In this document: piece after piece, positions 1-10,479 of the stretch
Position numbering within the stretch: position 1 is the first letter of the stretch
Layout: every line of letters begins with the position of its first letter
Origin: Gigaspora rosea
Taxonomy: Eukaryota > Glomeromycota > Glomeromycetes > Diversisporales > Gigasporaceae
Length of the DNA stretch: 64,000 nt
Reading direction: 5' to 3'
NCBI GenBank assembly: GCA_003550325.1
Contig: QKWP01000196.1
Coordinates: forward strand, 15,274-79,273
Position numbers and translations under genes: made by a program
The notes under the pieces: model-generated
What the model was told of the DNA's origin: nothing
The model's database searches: none
What the model saw: the letters and a program-made list of their open reading frames with translations, nothing else

Positions 1-413
1 CCCAGTCTGTATCCTTTGGTATCGCATACAATTGCGCGATTTTCCATTTATCTGGTACATCTCCTTTACTCCAACATAAATTTGCAAACCGCCTGAAAAT
101 TTCTTGCGTCTCCTTACTCCCATTTTTGAGCAAAATGTAACTTATGTTGGACACTCCTGGTGCTGTCGCCGTTTTAATTCCTTTAAGCATCTGGTCCCAT
201 TCGCCTTTAGTAATTTCTTCTTCGAGCCCGATGTACCACTTCTCCTTGACATAATCTTGTGGCTTGTATACGTTTTTCCATTTCCCCTTTAATAATTCCT
301 TATTTACATGCCTTTTTTTAAATTGCCTCTGAAAGTGTTCTTTTGTCTCCAATAATACTTCATCCACGTCACTAACTAGTTTGCACTCTCTATCCTTTTC
401 AATCAACAGTCAC
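1..413 (-). pseudogene. LINE reverse transcriptase fragment, cut by window edge
   Basis: Read on the minus strand, one frame is open from about 413 down to position 1 and runs out of the window. It contains the blocks KDRECKLVSDVDEVLLETKE, ITKGEWDQMLKGIKTATAPG, NISYILLKNGSKETQEIFRR and KGDVPDKWKIAQLYAIPKDT. The APG...ISYILLK and DKWK.A.LYPIPK blocks are the entry of a non-LTR reverse transcriptase domain (before the catalytic YxDD motif), as in LINE ORF2 proteins of Rhizophagus that I know from memory. There is no start; a stop lies just upstream near 414, so this is a 5'-truncated or frameshifted piece. It differs from the LINE at 55.9-61.2 kb. Whether the downstream part is intact cannot be seen here. 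Confidence 0.75.
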
Positions 414-420
414 CTTTTTT

Positions 421-761
421 TATTATTAATTATATATTTTGTTTTTTTATTATAATTTATTTGTTTTTTATTATTAATTAATAATTGTTACGACTAATGC
501 TAAAGTTGGCTGATGCTGAAGCTTTGATCTATTTTGATATAAAATTTAAAAAATTTTTTTAGACGTTTTTTCGCTTTTGTCTTATAGAGTTAGGGTAGGG
601 TTTGGGGGTAGATTTTATATTTATAGAGTATATGTGGATTTTAGCAGGGCTTATAGTTTCCAATCGAGACCCCTGAGCTTTAGCATCAGCCGTGACAATA
701 ATTTATTTTTTTTTTATTATGATTTATTTATTTATTTATTTTTATTTTATTTTTTTTTTTA
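421..761. other. AT-rich spacer, no gene seen
   Basis: Low-complexity A/T runs with a short degenerate stretch around 490-680. The open frame across 577-1077 is a chance frame through the spacer and the following repeat. I see no coding or RNA signal. Confidence 0.5.
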
Positions 762-1868
762 TGTCAAAGTTCCCGCTCTGGGTAGATGTGTTTATTTAAT
801 CAAGCCTGTAGATAAAGGGCGCCTCTTTGGGCACCCGACATTTGTTATATTGGATGAGGATACAACTAGCCATACATACAACTTTTGGTTGTCTAATTTA
901 AGTAGTCTGCCTGAAGGTTCTACACTAGCTGCCATACCTGCAACCCAACTAGGGGATTGCCTATTTAAATCCTCTGGCCCTATGCTCCTCTTGCCAATCC
1001 TACTTGTATCACCGGTACAGTTCCCCGATACATTAGTCTGTTGGGCCAGTTCCGGATGCCAACAAACATCCCCTTAGGACTAATTTATCCTCGCAGTACA
1101 CTTGGTAGAGCAGTCCCTGTCCCACACAGGTATTACCTACACTTCGGTAACTTGCATTACCTACTTCTACCCTTGTAAGGTTCGCTCCAACCCCGGTACC
1201 CACCATCACCTTCCTACTGGTCCTTTCCCGATATCCCCAAACTCCAATCCAGTTAGCCCAGAAGGGTTGGTTTACTCAGCTTTAGGTGGCATAGTTTCCT
1301 TCTCCTGGTACTTACTTCCAAAGCATAAGTCCTTTTCCTCCGGTGCGACTCCAGCAGCCAGGTTGGTGAACCTCCTCCTCTAAAGGTCTTTTGTTGTTCA
1401 GTTTTCCAGCTCCGGTTTCCGATATTCTAGTTCTGGTAGCACCGTTGAAGATCTTTGCTACCTCCTTACTCGGGACTTGCCAAATGGGGTTCTGTTTCTC
1501 CAGTTCCTTGAATTTGTCTGTGTAATGATACACAACTTCACCCGAAAGCTCCTATTCAAGATGGTAACCAAGGACTACAGGTAAAGGGAGTAACAAAAAT
1601 CAGGTGATTTTTTAGAGGGGGAGGGAGGTAAAAAAAGTTAAAATTATATATAAGAACCTGACTATTTATATATTAAGAAAGAGGGAGGGGGTAGACCTCT
1701 AATAAAAAATAATCAGATGATTAATGACACTGCCCTAATGTAACCAACCGATCGACAAGAAGCAGTTACCGGAACACAAGTCTATTGTTTCAAAACGTCG
1801 CCAGTGGGATTTGAACTCTAGACCTGCCACTTGGGGGTGACAACTTACCAACTTCTCTAAGTTGCCAT
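762..1868 (-). mobile_element. tRNA-headed repeat (SINE-like), copy A
   Basis: Near 1807-1860 the minus strand carries a tRNA-like head: an A-box-like stretch (TTAGAGAAGTTGG, 1848-1860) and a B-box-like stretch (AGTTCAAATCC, 1807-1817). The body runs towards lower coordinates and ends around 762 near the motif ATGTCAAAGT. The same body recurs at 3588-4905 (interrupted) and 11878-12432 (head end only). Without the nested MITE at 1585-1735 the unit is about 950 bp, long for a SINE. I infer a Pol III-promoted retroposon on the minus strand. No target-site duplication is clear because both sides run into A/T tracts. Confidence 0.6.
1585..1735. mobile_element. PIF/Harbinger-like MITE (GGGGAGTGAC family), copy A
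   Basis: A 151-bp element inserted inside the tRNA-headed repeat. Ends are imperfect inverted repeats (left AGGGAGTAACAAAAATCA, right TTAATGACACTGCCC). It is flanked by a 3-bp TAA duplication (1582-1584 and 1736-1738). The homologous position of the related repeat near 12294-12303 reads GGTAATATAC without the element, an empty site confirming the TAA duplication. Two more copies lie at 27089-27233 and 35772-35921. Confidence 0.8.
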
Positions 1869-1979
1869 ACCCTATTTATTTTTTTTTTTATTATGTATAA
1901 TTTATTTATTTATTTTTTTTTATTTTTATTTTTTTTTTAATGTTGTTTTAAAATTTTTTTAACGTTTTTTACGGGGGGT

Positions 1980-2690
1980 TTTTTTTTAAAATAGCAGATA
2001 TTACTATTACGACGATTATCACCGGTTATACAAGATAAGTATAAAACGATCTTTTTTTTGCTTTTTTTTTTACTAACACTCTTTTATAATCAATAAATAT
2101 TTTTTCAGTTTTTCCTTTTTTCGTCGTTATTATCGTCCATATCGGTGTTTTTTCGTAGTTGGTGTCACTTACTATATTGGTGCTTTTTCTTCATTGTTGG
2201 TATCGTCGTGTCCAATTTGGAGTCTATTTTGTTGTTGGTGTCGTCCTTTTTGGCATTTTTTTATTACTCGTATGGCATTTGGAATTCTTTCGTCGCTGGT
2301 ATTGAGTCTCTTTTGTTGCTATTGATTTCAGGTTCTTTTGTGCTGGGATGTTGCCTGAAGTTTTTCTGCCATTGGTGTTGCACATTCTTGAAACGTACAG
2401 TTATGTATTTGTTTTTTTGTTTTTTTTACTTTTAGTATCGTGTTTGTATTATACTAATTCTTTTCAAGCTCTAGATAGGTGGCTATTACATCTTACGCTA
2501 CCGAATATGCTTGTCATTGGTGTCGAATTTGCTGAATTTGGGAGTCACACTATGTCTAACGTTTGTGGTTGGTGTAGTGGTGTCTTTATAGTATTTGTGC
2601 AATGGTATCTTCATAGTGTTTATGTAGTATTTGTGATATTTCTAAGCCGTTTTTGTGATGTTTCTTGTAATATGTTTTCTAGTTTTTTTT
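1980..2690 (+). other. Low-complexity block with an intron-like cassette
   Basis: A T/G-rich block with TTGGTGTCGT-type repeats. At its left end there is a canonical intron-like unit at 2039-2108: donor AGATAA/GTATAAAA, branch-point-like TACTAAC (about 2071), then A/T-rich sequence to TTTTTTCAG/. Frames at 2145-2435 and 2348-2755 are hydrophobic low-complexity translations (many L, F, V, C) and I do not accept them as proteins. The TTGGTGTCGT repeat matches repeats inside the inverted-repeat element at 20316-22272, so this is probably a relic of the same family. Confidence 0.5.
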
Positions 2691-2770
2691 TTAATAAAAA
2701 TATATTATATATATATTTTTTTAATAAAAATATATTATATATATTTTTTTTTTAATAAAAATATATTATT
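2690..2770. repeat. Tandem repeat, about 33-bp unit, 2-3 copies
   Basis: The unit TTTTTTAATAAAAATATATT followed by an AT run is repeated two to three times head to tail. Pure A/T minisatellite with no other signal. Confidence 0.8.
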
Positions 2771-2942
2771 TTTTATTATTTTTGTGAATTTATAATTAAT
2801 CAATAATATGTATTTTGTAATAAATTACATTATTAAAATATATGATATCTGAATATATTTTTTTAATATATGAAAATTTAGCTAGCATTTAATATTTAGG
2901 CAAGCATATAGTAATTTATTTTTCGCTTTTGGCTATTATACC

Positions 2943-3110
2943 AGGACCCAAAGAGCTCTAATACAACTCAGATGATTCTAAAAAAGAAAATTTTATATAG
3001 AAATTCATTAAACATTGCATTTTTATATTAAAATTTCAAATTTTGCTCCAAAATACTGCTAAAATTATACAAACTCAGATCTGAGTTGTATCAAAGTTCT
3101 TTAGGGTTCT
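2943..3110. mobile_element. hAT-like MITE (AGGACCC family), copy A
   Basis: About 168 bp with inverted ends: left AGGACCCAAAGAGCTCTAAT..ACAACTCAGAT, right ATCTGAGTTGTATCAAAGTT..AGGGTTCT. Copies B (26997-27336) and C (31072-31251) share these ends, and copy C has a clean 8-bp target-site duplication. For this copy the flanks (GGCTATTATACC left, GGCTATAATC right) are similar but not an exact 8-bp duplication. Confidence 0.75.
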
Positions 3111-3587
3111 GGCTATAATCGGGTAACTGACCCGAACTGAATAAATTTTGGGTAACCGGTTGAGTAAATGCTTAATTGGTTGACCCGTACAACTGATTGA
3201 GAATCGGTTGACATAATGTAAATGACATCATAAAAGAGCAAAGGTCCCGAAAAGTTCTGAAATAAAATGAATGAACATAGTAAACGAGACAAAAATTTGA
3301 GCAAAGGTTCGAGAATTCCTGAAAGTAAACGTGAAGTAATCTTATTCAGTTGAATCGGTTGATAGCAAATATTTCAGTACAGTAAATCGATTAAGGAAAA
3401 TTTTCTCGGTTCAAATCACTATCTATTACACTCCTGGTCTGTGCAGATTTATGCATTTTTTAAAATCTTTGCAGAATTTACATAAAAAATTTCTTTAAGT
3501 ATAGTTGTGGGGTCACAGATCTTCGCAAATTTTCACAAATTTTTAATTATTGTTTTTTTTTAAAAATCTGTACACAAAAAATTCACC
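3111..3587. other. Spacer with degenerate GGTTGA/GGGTAAC repeats, no gene seen
   Basis: Contains several diverged copies of GGTAACCGGTTGA- and CGGTTGA-like words at 3118-3415 and then an A/T stretch. It may be a decayed repeat. No coding signal on either strand. Confidence 0.4.
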
Positions 3588-3709
3588 TCATGTTAAAGTC
3601 CACCGCTATGGGTAGGAGACTTTTTATTCAAGTATGTAGACCTTGGAAACCTCTACAGGTTCCTGATATTTGTTATATGAATGAGAGTACAACTAGCCAC
3701 ACATACAAC

Positions 3710-4605
3710 CAGTGTTGTCACAGATAGTGTTCTAACCTGGGTAAGTATTACCTGGGTCACCCGTAGGTGGGCGGGTGACCCGAGTTGAATTATGGCCCAC
3801 ACAGGTGGTTAACCTGCAGGTTACCCATGTGTCAACCTGTGAACCCACATAGGTGATCCGTATGGGTTGGTTATAATTAGGGATGTTATCCTGCTTGCCG
3901 AAACTCAGTTTGACCCTGCTTGAAACCGAACCCAATGGAACATGAGATTTTGTAGTCACATGATTTTTATTATTAAATCATGCTCCAAACGAATTTGATA
4001 GATCGGTTGGGCAATATTGACTATAATGAAGATTAATAAATTGGATAAAAATAAAATAACAGTGAATAGATGCAATAACATTAAATTTAATTTAATTTTA
4101 TTTATTTATTTATTCTTTTTTTTTCTTTTTTTTTTAGAATTAGACTGCCCACATGCAGGTGACCTGTAGCAAATTTTTTCTATTACCTAGTGTTCACTCA
4201 GGTGACATGGGTGGCCCACCCACAGGTGACCCGTAGCAGAATTTTTTTATTGCCTAGTGTTCACCCGAGTGACCCAGGTGACCCACCTGTGGGTGACCCG
4301 AGTTGAGATTTTTGTGCCGGGTCAGAACACTAGTCACAGGACAGCTTTGGACAGTAGATTAGACAATTTTGGACAATCTTGGACAATTAAATAAAGTAAA
4401 ATTACTTAAAATTTTATTAAGACAATCTATTTAAATTTTAACTGGAATGTGTTCAGCACCTTAAAAAATATATAATCATATATTTTTAAGACAAATTTAA
4501 TAATTATTAAAGCCTGTATAAGCTTTGGACAATCTTGGACACTTGGATATTTTGAACGTGAACAAGGCCAAAAAAGGCCTTGGATAGCCAAAACGTACAA
4601 TACTG
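3710..4605. mobile_element. hAT-like element (CAGTG...CACTG family), copy A
   Basis: Left end CAGTGTTGTCAC, right end GTACAATACTG; interior has repeated TTGGACA words and a block matching 26697-26977 (AAAATTACTTAAAATTTTAT...GTGTTCAGCACCT). The CAGNG terminus is typical of hAT elements. It is itself interrupted by the element at 3725-4332. Its outer 8-bp flanks (CATACAAC and TGTACACT) are poorly conserved, so the duplication is shown by copy B instead. Confidence 0.65.
3725..4332. mobile_element. hAT-like element with GGTGACCC interior, nested
   Basis: Inverted ends TAGTGTTCTAACCTGGG (left) and CCGGGTCAGAACACTA (right), 608 bp, flanked by an 8-bp duplication GTCACAGA (3717-3724) / GTCACAGG (4333-4340). 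The interior is unusually GC-rich near both ends, with repeated GGTGACCCG/CGGGTCACC words, and AT-rich in the middle. It interrupts the CAGTG element, which interrupts the tRNA-headed repeat: three levels of nesting. Confidence 0.8.
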
Positions 4606-4905
4606 TGTACACTATTGGTTGTCTAATTTAAGTAGTCTGCCCGAAGGTTCTATACTAGCTACCATACCTGCAACTCAACTAGGGGATTGCCTATTTAAAC
4701 CCTTTGGTCCAAGCTTCGCCTGCTAGCCAACTTGTATTACCAGATCAGCTCTCTGGTAATTAGCCAGTCAAGAACAGCCCCGGATGCCAACAAACCCTCC
4801 ATTAGGACTAGTTTATCCTTGTGGGCAACTTGGTAGAGCAGTCCCTGTCCCACACAGGCATTCCCTACACTTTGGTAACTTATGCATACACCAAGGCTTA
4901 TACTT

Positions 4906-5165
4906 GTAGTCAGAGAATACCCTGTAACAGTGTATAAAATCTATGTGCACAATATGCTTATATGCACATGTTTTTAAAAAGTTTCACATATTTTTGTCTA
5001 AAAATGTGCACAGAATTCACATACTTTTGAGCTAAATAGTGCACCAAAATCATTAGTAAAATTAGAAGTTGTGCACATAATTTATTGTATGCATATTCAG
5101 ATTATCTATATAAATTTAATTATAACAAAGCTATATAGTGCACAAGTTTTTAAAATTGTTCATAT
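4906..5165. other. AT-rich spacer, no gene seen
   Basis: Repeated TGTGCACA/GTGCACA words in A/T-rich DNA; no open frame or recognised repeat end. Confidence 0.4.
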
Positions 5166-5560
5166 GGTCCAGTGCATAAAGATTTGTACCTCAAAAAGTT
5201 TTATAATTTTAACTCTTAGTAAAAGTTTTTATATTTTTGATTAATTATTAAAAATTTTTTAATATCAAATAAAATAGGTTTTAATCTAACTTAATATATT
5301 TTTTTTATTGTTTTAACATTGTTTTATTTTAGTAATTTTGCATGTACAATTTGCTGTATTTAAGAAAAAAAGGAAAAATTTTTTTTAAAAAAAAAGATAT
5401 TTTAAATATTTTCGCAACCAATATACAGTTCTATGAGCTTGTACTATGCAAGTGCATTAATGTGCATATGATAAAGATATGGTTAAAATTTGAGCAAAAT
5501 TGAATCACTAGTTGTGAAGAAATTAAACTTTAAAGTGAAGTAATTTAATTTTTTTTACTA
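5166..5560. mobile_element. Truncated copy of the GGGCCGGTGC inverted-repeat element
   Basis: From GGTCCAGTGCATAAAGATTT onwards this matches the left part of the complete element at 30191-30795, including TTTAATAT..AACTTA, ATTGTTTTAACATTGTTTTA and TTGAGCAAAATTGAATCACT. The right end is missing. Confidence 0.7.
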
Positions 5561-6734
5561 TATACGCGTATATATAAATAAGATAGCTGCGCAACGTAGT
5601 TGCGCTAAAACCAGAAACGAAATATAGTACTATTATTTAAATCTAAATTTATTTTAGTACATGAGTATAAAGAATGTTTATAAATATAAATATTTAAATT
5701 AGGTTATTATAGCTTTATTTACTATTTATAATTTGCTTTAGATTGTAAATAATAAGTATTAAGCTACCCAGTTTCATAATATTTATTATTTATATATATA
5801 AATTTAGTATATAGATATTATAATATAATTATTAAAATAAGATATTAAATTTTGTGCTTAATTTCATTCTATTAACAAATAGCGATTTGATGTAACATAA
5901 CAAAATCTTGAAAATTCAAAACAAGCATTCATTTTAGTTAAAAATTACCTGTTATTCAAAAATACCTTTATAAGAATTTTTTTAAAAAATCAGTGCTAAT
6001 TTAGTAAGTACTGACCTTAAATAAACTAATTTCAATTATGCTAAAAGTTTTTTAAAACTTAATAATATACTGTATTTAAACAATTTACTAATGAATAGAG
6101 TTTTTTTCTAAAAATTTTTTCATTTTAAAAAAGCATTACATGTAAGAATATAAATGTTGTTTTAAAAAATATATATAATTTTTGTTAAAACCTGCACAAC
6201 TTGGTCGAAACTAAAAAGTTTAAAAAATAAAGCATGCTAAACTTTTTAAAAACAATAAATTTTATTCGTGGACAATGCAATCAAGTTATTTATTAAACAT
6301 ATGTGGGCTGTTATTTATAGAAAAGTTATATTATTATTATATAATCATTTTTAATAGGTTATTGTTATTAGGGTCCAGGTTTGTAATTAGAGTTAAGGTT
6401 AGTACAATTTTAAAAAAGCTTGCTGCAATCTGCACGTGATATCAGTATCAAAAAAGTATATAAATTTTGGGGGTACATCTATGAGTATCAAAAAAGTAAG
6501 TGCAGAAGTCTCAAAAACATAAGCTTTGCATCACATACTGTCGTAAAAACAAATAGTTCTACACTATGCTCCGGACAAATAGATATAAATATTTATGCTT
6601 CAGAATCTTAACAGAGACTGTTTCCTAGTATTCCATCACGACACACAATATCTGCACTGTGGTTCACATAAAAATTCAGGAAATCTCTAAGCTATTAAAT
6701 GATCTGCTACTAGCCAATTTGGATACTTGTTCTG
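5561..6734. other. AT-rich spacer, no gene seen
   Basis: A/T-rich DNA without recognisable ends or reading frames. The 63-codon plus-strand frame at 6420-6611 has no protein-like features and overlaps the region just downstream of the kinase pseudogene. Confidence 0.4.
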
Positions 6735-7745
6735 TAATTGATAAGTTTTGAAGTATACATGAGATCCGAGTGTTTTTGTATGACGATTGGCAATTCTTTG
6801 ACTATTTTATAAGCTTCCAAGAAATGTCTTTTAATTAATTCGATCTCATTATCCTATATGGTAGAAGGAACACTGATACAATTAATCCATTTACTAAGCT
6901 TATCAGAAATATGTGAGGCTGTGGGTCTTTTTTGTGGATCAGAATCTATACATTGTTTGGCTAATTCAATGTAGCAACCAGGAGTTCCATGCACAAATTC
7001 AGGACGTAATCTACTATATATCCCTATTGCTAATTCTGTATCAATTTATTTTCATCAAAAGGTCTTTGACCAGTTGTTATTTCAGCCATGATAATGCCAA
7101 AAGAATAAATATCAGCTGCTTGTGTGATAGGTTTTTTTTTGTAAAACCTCAGGAGTAACGTAAGGTAAAACACCTTAGGTATCTATATTACTTTTTGCGG
7201 ATAAAGAGAGACCTAAATCTGCAACATATGCGCTATATATCTCACACTATAAAATGTTAACACTATGCAAATCTCAATGGGTATAACCTTGAAAAATGAA
7301 TCATATCAAGATCATAAGTTATACATTGTAACAGATTTAACTTTTTTTTCCAATCTAATCGAGCTACTTCGACAAGTTTTTTACCCAAAGAATTTTTCAT
7401 AGCATATTCTAAAATAAGAACATAACGACCCTCATATTTTGTTCATAACATTCTAAAAATGATGGATATATATCTCTAATTTCACAAAATATTTTTAATT
7501 CTTTTATAAATTCTGATTGATCATTTAATTCAAATATTTTAAGTGCAACGTCTCTATTTAAATATGTACTTTTATCATACCAACGGGAATAATATACAGT
7601 TGCAAATCTGCCTTTTCTGATTTCTTTGATTATGCTAATTTCATTACACAGAATCCAAGGTAATTGATATTTATTTTTGATCAGAGTCTTTTTTAAATCA
7701 TCATCAGCTTCTGATCTTTTAGATGCGAAATCATATGCGACTAAA
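6735..7745 (-). pseudogene. Protein kinase domain pseudogene
   Basis: Three-frame reading of the minus strand recovers most of a Ser/Thr/Tyr-type kinase domain: a glycine loop (ISIIKEIRKGRFATVYYSRW), VALKIF with the ATP-site lysine, KNSLGKKLVEVARLDWKKKL, the catalytic loop (H-stop-DLHSVNIL), ADLGLSLS, GVLPYVTPEVL, AADIYSFGIIMAEITTG, and a C-terminal RLRPEFVHGTPGCYIELAKQ...DPQKRPTA. Lesions: TGA at the Arg position of the HRD motif (7274-7276, consistent with CGA to TGA), in-frame TAG and TAA nearby, and at least three frameshifts (near 7430, in the A-run near 7132-7140, and near 7050). A tail MYTSKLIN near 6750 matches the usual end of AMF kinases of this family. It cannot encode an active kinase. 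The Sel1 array lies directly upstream on the same strand. Confidence 0.85.
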
Positions 7746-7894
7746 AAAATATACTGTAAATATAAATAAATTCGAAATTATTAAATATTATTTAAATAAA
7801 TTATATAAATTACTTTCATCAAATCCTTCACTCTAATCATATACTTATTTGTTAAAAATAAATATATACACAAAGATAAATCAAAAGTATTTTT

Positions 7895-8730
7895 TACCCT
7901 CGATACCAATAATAGGTCTTTTGTATATCCTTTTCAACTCCGATTCCATTTCGATAGCATAATGCAACAAATAAAATTTCAGCAACATCACCCATATTTG
8001 CAGCTTTTTGATAATATTCGAATGCTTTGCGGTCATCCTTCTTGATACTAATTCCATTATAATAATAATTACCAACATTATATGCTCTACCAGCGTTCTC
8101 CATCTTTGATAATAAAAGAATGCCTTATGTTTGTCCATTTCAACTCCAATTCCACCATCATAACAATATCCAATACTATGATATTTCCCATCTTTGCAGA
8201 TTTTTGATAATAAAAGAATGCTTTATGCGCATTCTTATCAACTCCAATTCCTTTATAATAACAATATCCAACACTATGTGTTCCTTTAGCATCCCCATCT
8301 CTGCAGATTTTTGATAATAAATGAATGCTATACGTTCGTCCTTTTCAACTTCAATTCCATCCCGATAACAATATCCAACCATACGAATCCTTTCAGCATC
8401 CCCCATTTCTGCAGATTTTTGACAATAAAAGAATGCCTTATGTTCACCCTTTCCAACTCCAATTCCTTTCTTATAACAATATCCAACACCATATGTTCCT
8501 TTAGCATCCCCCATCTCTGCAGATTTTTGAAAATAAAAGAATGCTATACGTTCGTTCTTTTCAACTCCAATTCCTTTCTCATAACAATATCCAACCATAT
8601 TAATCCCTTTAGCAACTCCCATCTCTGCAAATTTTTGATAATAAAAGAATGCCTTATGTTCATCCTTTTCAACTCCAATTCCATCTCGATAACAATATCC
8701 AACATTAAACGTTCTAGCACTATGACCCAT
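7895..8730 (-). pseudogene. Sel1-repeat protein, frameshifted (8 repeats)
   Basis: Eight tandem Sel1 (TPR-like) repeats of 36 residues with the core VGYCYRDGIGVEKDEHKAFF/YYQKSAEMGDA. The first four are in one frame from MGHSARTFNVGYCY (8730). One base is lost near 8300 (AEMG then shift), another shift falls near 8190, and a third near 8103, after which the last two repeats read AYNVGNYYYNGISIKKDDRK... and end in KTYYWYRG-stop (7895). The DNA is itself a 108-bp tandem repeat. Sel1 repeats form alpha-solenoids for protein-protein contacts; in AMF they are often fused to kinases. Here they precede the kinase, the reverse of the usual kinase-Sel1 order that I know, so these may be two adjacent decayed genes or a rearranged fusion. 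Confidence 0.85.
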
Positions 8731-9978
8731 ATTAGAAGCTATATAATTATTTATGAAATTAAGCTAAAATTCGGTCACCATGTCCAAGTCTCTGATCGTT
8801 AAAATTAAATTTTAGGCGCCAAATTACATATTAATAAATCGATACCGAACCCCTGAAAATTTTTTTTGGACCTCTGATCTATACTGATAACATGTCTAAC
8901 CCATCTTCGTCGCTTTTGACGTATTAATTATACATAAAAATTTATTATATTGAATTTGTAATCAAATTTTCGGATTTTGGGTTACTTTACTGTTTATAAA
9001 TTCGTCATAATGTCTTTGATCGATCAGAGTTTATGTTAGATCTATGTTTTTCAGTATCGACTGTTATTTATTTGGTCTCAACTACTATGCTGCTAGATGC
9101 TCACTGCAACTGCATCCTGTGAAATGCGAACCTTGTTTTTTTTTAAGAAGTGATCAATTTTTTTGGTTAGATAGTTAAACTCTTAAAATGGACGTTACGC
9201 GTTACGTTACATTAAACATTGATTTGTTATTGGCTAATTGGTCGTCATGCTAACTTATCGAATCTGGCAAATAAAAATCATTTAATTCTGTAGCCTAGCT
9301 GTTAAGTGGCTTGGCTTAGCTATATGGTTCACGGTTCGTCCAAGCCGTTTCATTACTACATATATTTATTGAGCTATATAATTAGGTTTTATAGGCATTG
9401 GTTTTAGCCAGCGCGTTTACATTCATCGAATGTATTCGAGTAGGTTTTAGTATAGGAAATAGACGTACACCAATTATAAAACAGTATATATACAGTAATA
9501 AAAAACAAAAGCTCATACACGTTTAAAACAAAATACAGTTGTTGCAAAAAACATATTTATATTCTGTCTAATCTAGCGCTGACTTTCTAAATAATTGACA
9601 AATATGTAAAGATAGGTGATGTCGCAAGTTGTATTATTGTATGCTAACTACGATAGAATTTTAAGGTTTTAAAAAATTTCATAATGAAACAGAAAGAGGA
9701 AAAGAAAATGCTTTGTTTTCAAAATATACAAAAATGTGTTCGTGCATACATTATTGTTCTTTAATGCTACAAACAATACGAACAACTTTTGAAAATTTTC
9801 TGTTAAGTTGATTTTATAGTAAGAGTGTTAAGAGTTAATTTCTTTGAAATATCTATGTTCTCGAGTTACATTAGTCTATATACTTTTTTTTTTTTTGCAT
9901 ATTTAACCAAGAATTAGTTTTATCTGAAAGAATTTATATATTTTTTGCAAAATTTCTAACTCTAATAATAAAGTTTTA
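8731..9978. other. Intergenic, no gene seen
   Basis: AT-rich with moderate complexity. It presumably includes upstream sequence of the Sel1 pseudogene and the 3' UTR of the small gene ending at 9979. I found no frame, RNA gene or repeat end. Confidence 0.4.
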
Positions 9979-10455
9979 TTATGGACGATGACCATTTTCC
10001 CTCATCCTTTGATTGGAATTTCTTTCGAACATGTCTAATCCTTCGTGACCGTCATGTCTGAAATTGCCAAAAATATAATCAGATGATGGATCTAGTGGTT
10101 TAAATTCGTCACTACCACGGTTATGTGACAAGCGATGCTGATGATTAAAGCGGCGGTGATCTTGATGTAGAATCTGCTGTTGACGTTGATAATATAAATG
10201 GTAATCCATACTATCATCAAGCATATCATAATCCTCATCAGTAGGAGTTTGTATCAAAAACATATGTGAAAATGGTGGTGGAAGTGCAACATTATGATGA
10301 AGAGGATCCCCATTTCGAATATTCAATGGCTGAGTAAATGCACGTGCGGAATGGTTATTTGTCATATAAAAATGGTGTCCTGGATTACCGTCTGAGAGTT
10401 GGAAAATATGAACTTGTTTTATGATAAAATTGAAAATGAACAAACAATAAGCCAT
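9979..10455 (-). CDS. Small His/Gln-rich protein, possible signal peptide
   Basis: 158 codons from ATG at 10455 (MAYCLFIFNFIIKQVHIFQL...) to TAA at 9979. The first ATG is chosen because the frame upstream has no other. The N-terminus has a hydrophobic stretch (YCLFIFNFII) that could be a signal peptide or anchor, followed by a polar chain rich in His, Asn, Gln and Asp: HHFYMTNNHSARAFTQPL, TPTDEDYDMLDDSMDYHLYY, QQQILHQDHRRFNHQHRL, and an acidic/basic tail. No known domain. GC content and codon mix are higher than in surrounding spacer, supporting a real gene. It could be a secreted protein, but the Lys inside the hydrophobic stretch weakens a classical signal peptide. An N-terminal exon upstream cannot be excluded. 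Confidence 0.55.
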   Translation of the reverse strand: MAYCLFIFNFIIKQVHIFQLSDGNPGHHFYMTNNHSARAFTQPLNIRNGDPLHHNVALPPPFSHMFLIQTPTDEDYDMLDDSMDYHLYYQRQQQILHQDHRRFNHQHRLSHNRGSDEFKPLDPSSDYIFGNFRHDGHEGLDMFERNSNQRMRENGHRP

Positions 10456-10479
10456 TCTTTCCAAATTGTATCTATGCAA

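Larger units (their letters stand above)
3588..4905 (-). mobile_element. tRNA-headed repeat, copy B, split by nested insertions
   Basis: 3588-3709 and 4606-4905 match consecutive parts of copy A (about 762-1140): GGGTAG.AGAC..., CTAGCCACACATACAAC, then TTGGTTGTCTAATTTAAGTA and the following block to TCCCACACAGG. The two halves are separated by the element at 3710-4605. The head end with the B box is missing, so this copy is truncated at about 4905. Confidence 0.7.

Noticed and set aside
577..1533. Open frames of 166, 93 and 73 codons
   Set aside because: They run through the tRNA-headed repeat and A/T spacer, with no conserved pattern and no support from the other copies of the repeat.
2145..2755. 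Two hydrophobic open frames of 96 and 135 codons
   Set aside because: Strongly biased L/F/V/C translations of a TTGGTGTCGT repeat block; frames overlap each other and are not kept in the related blocks.
8120..8730. Regular 108-bp repeats as a possible CRISPR-like or satellite array
   Set aside because: The period and sequence are explained by Sel1 protein repeats on the minus strand.
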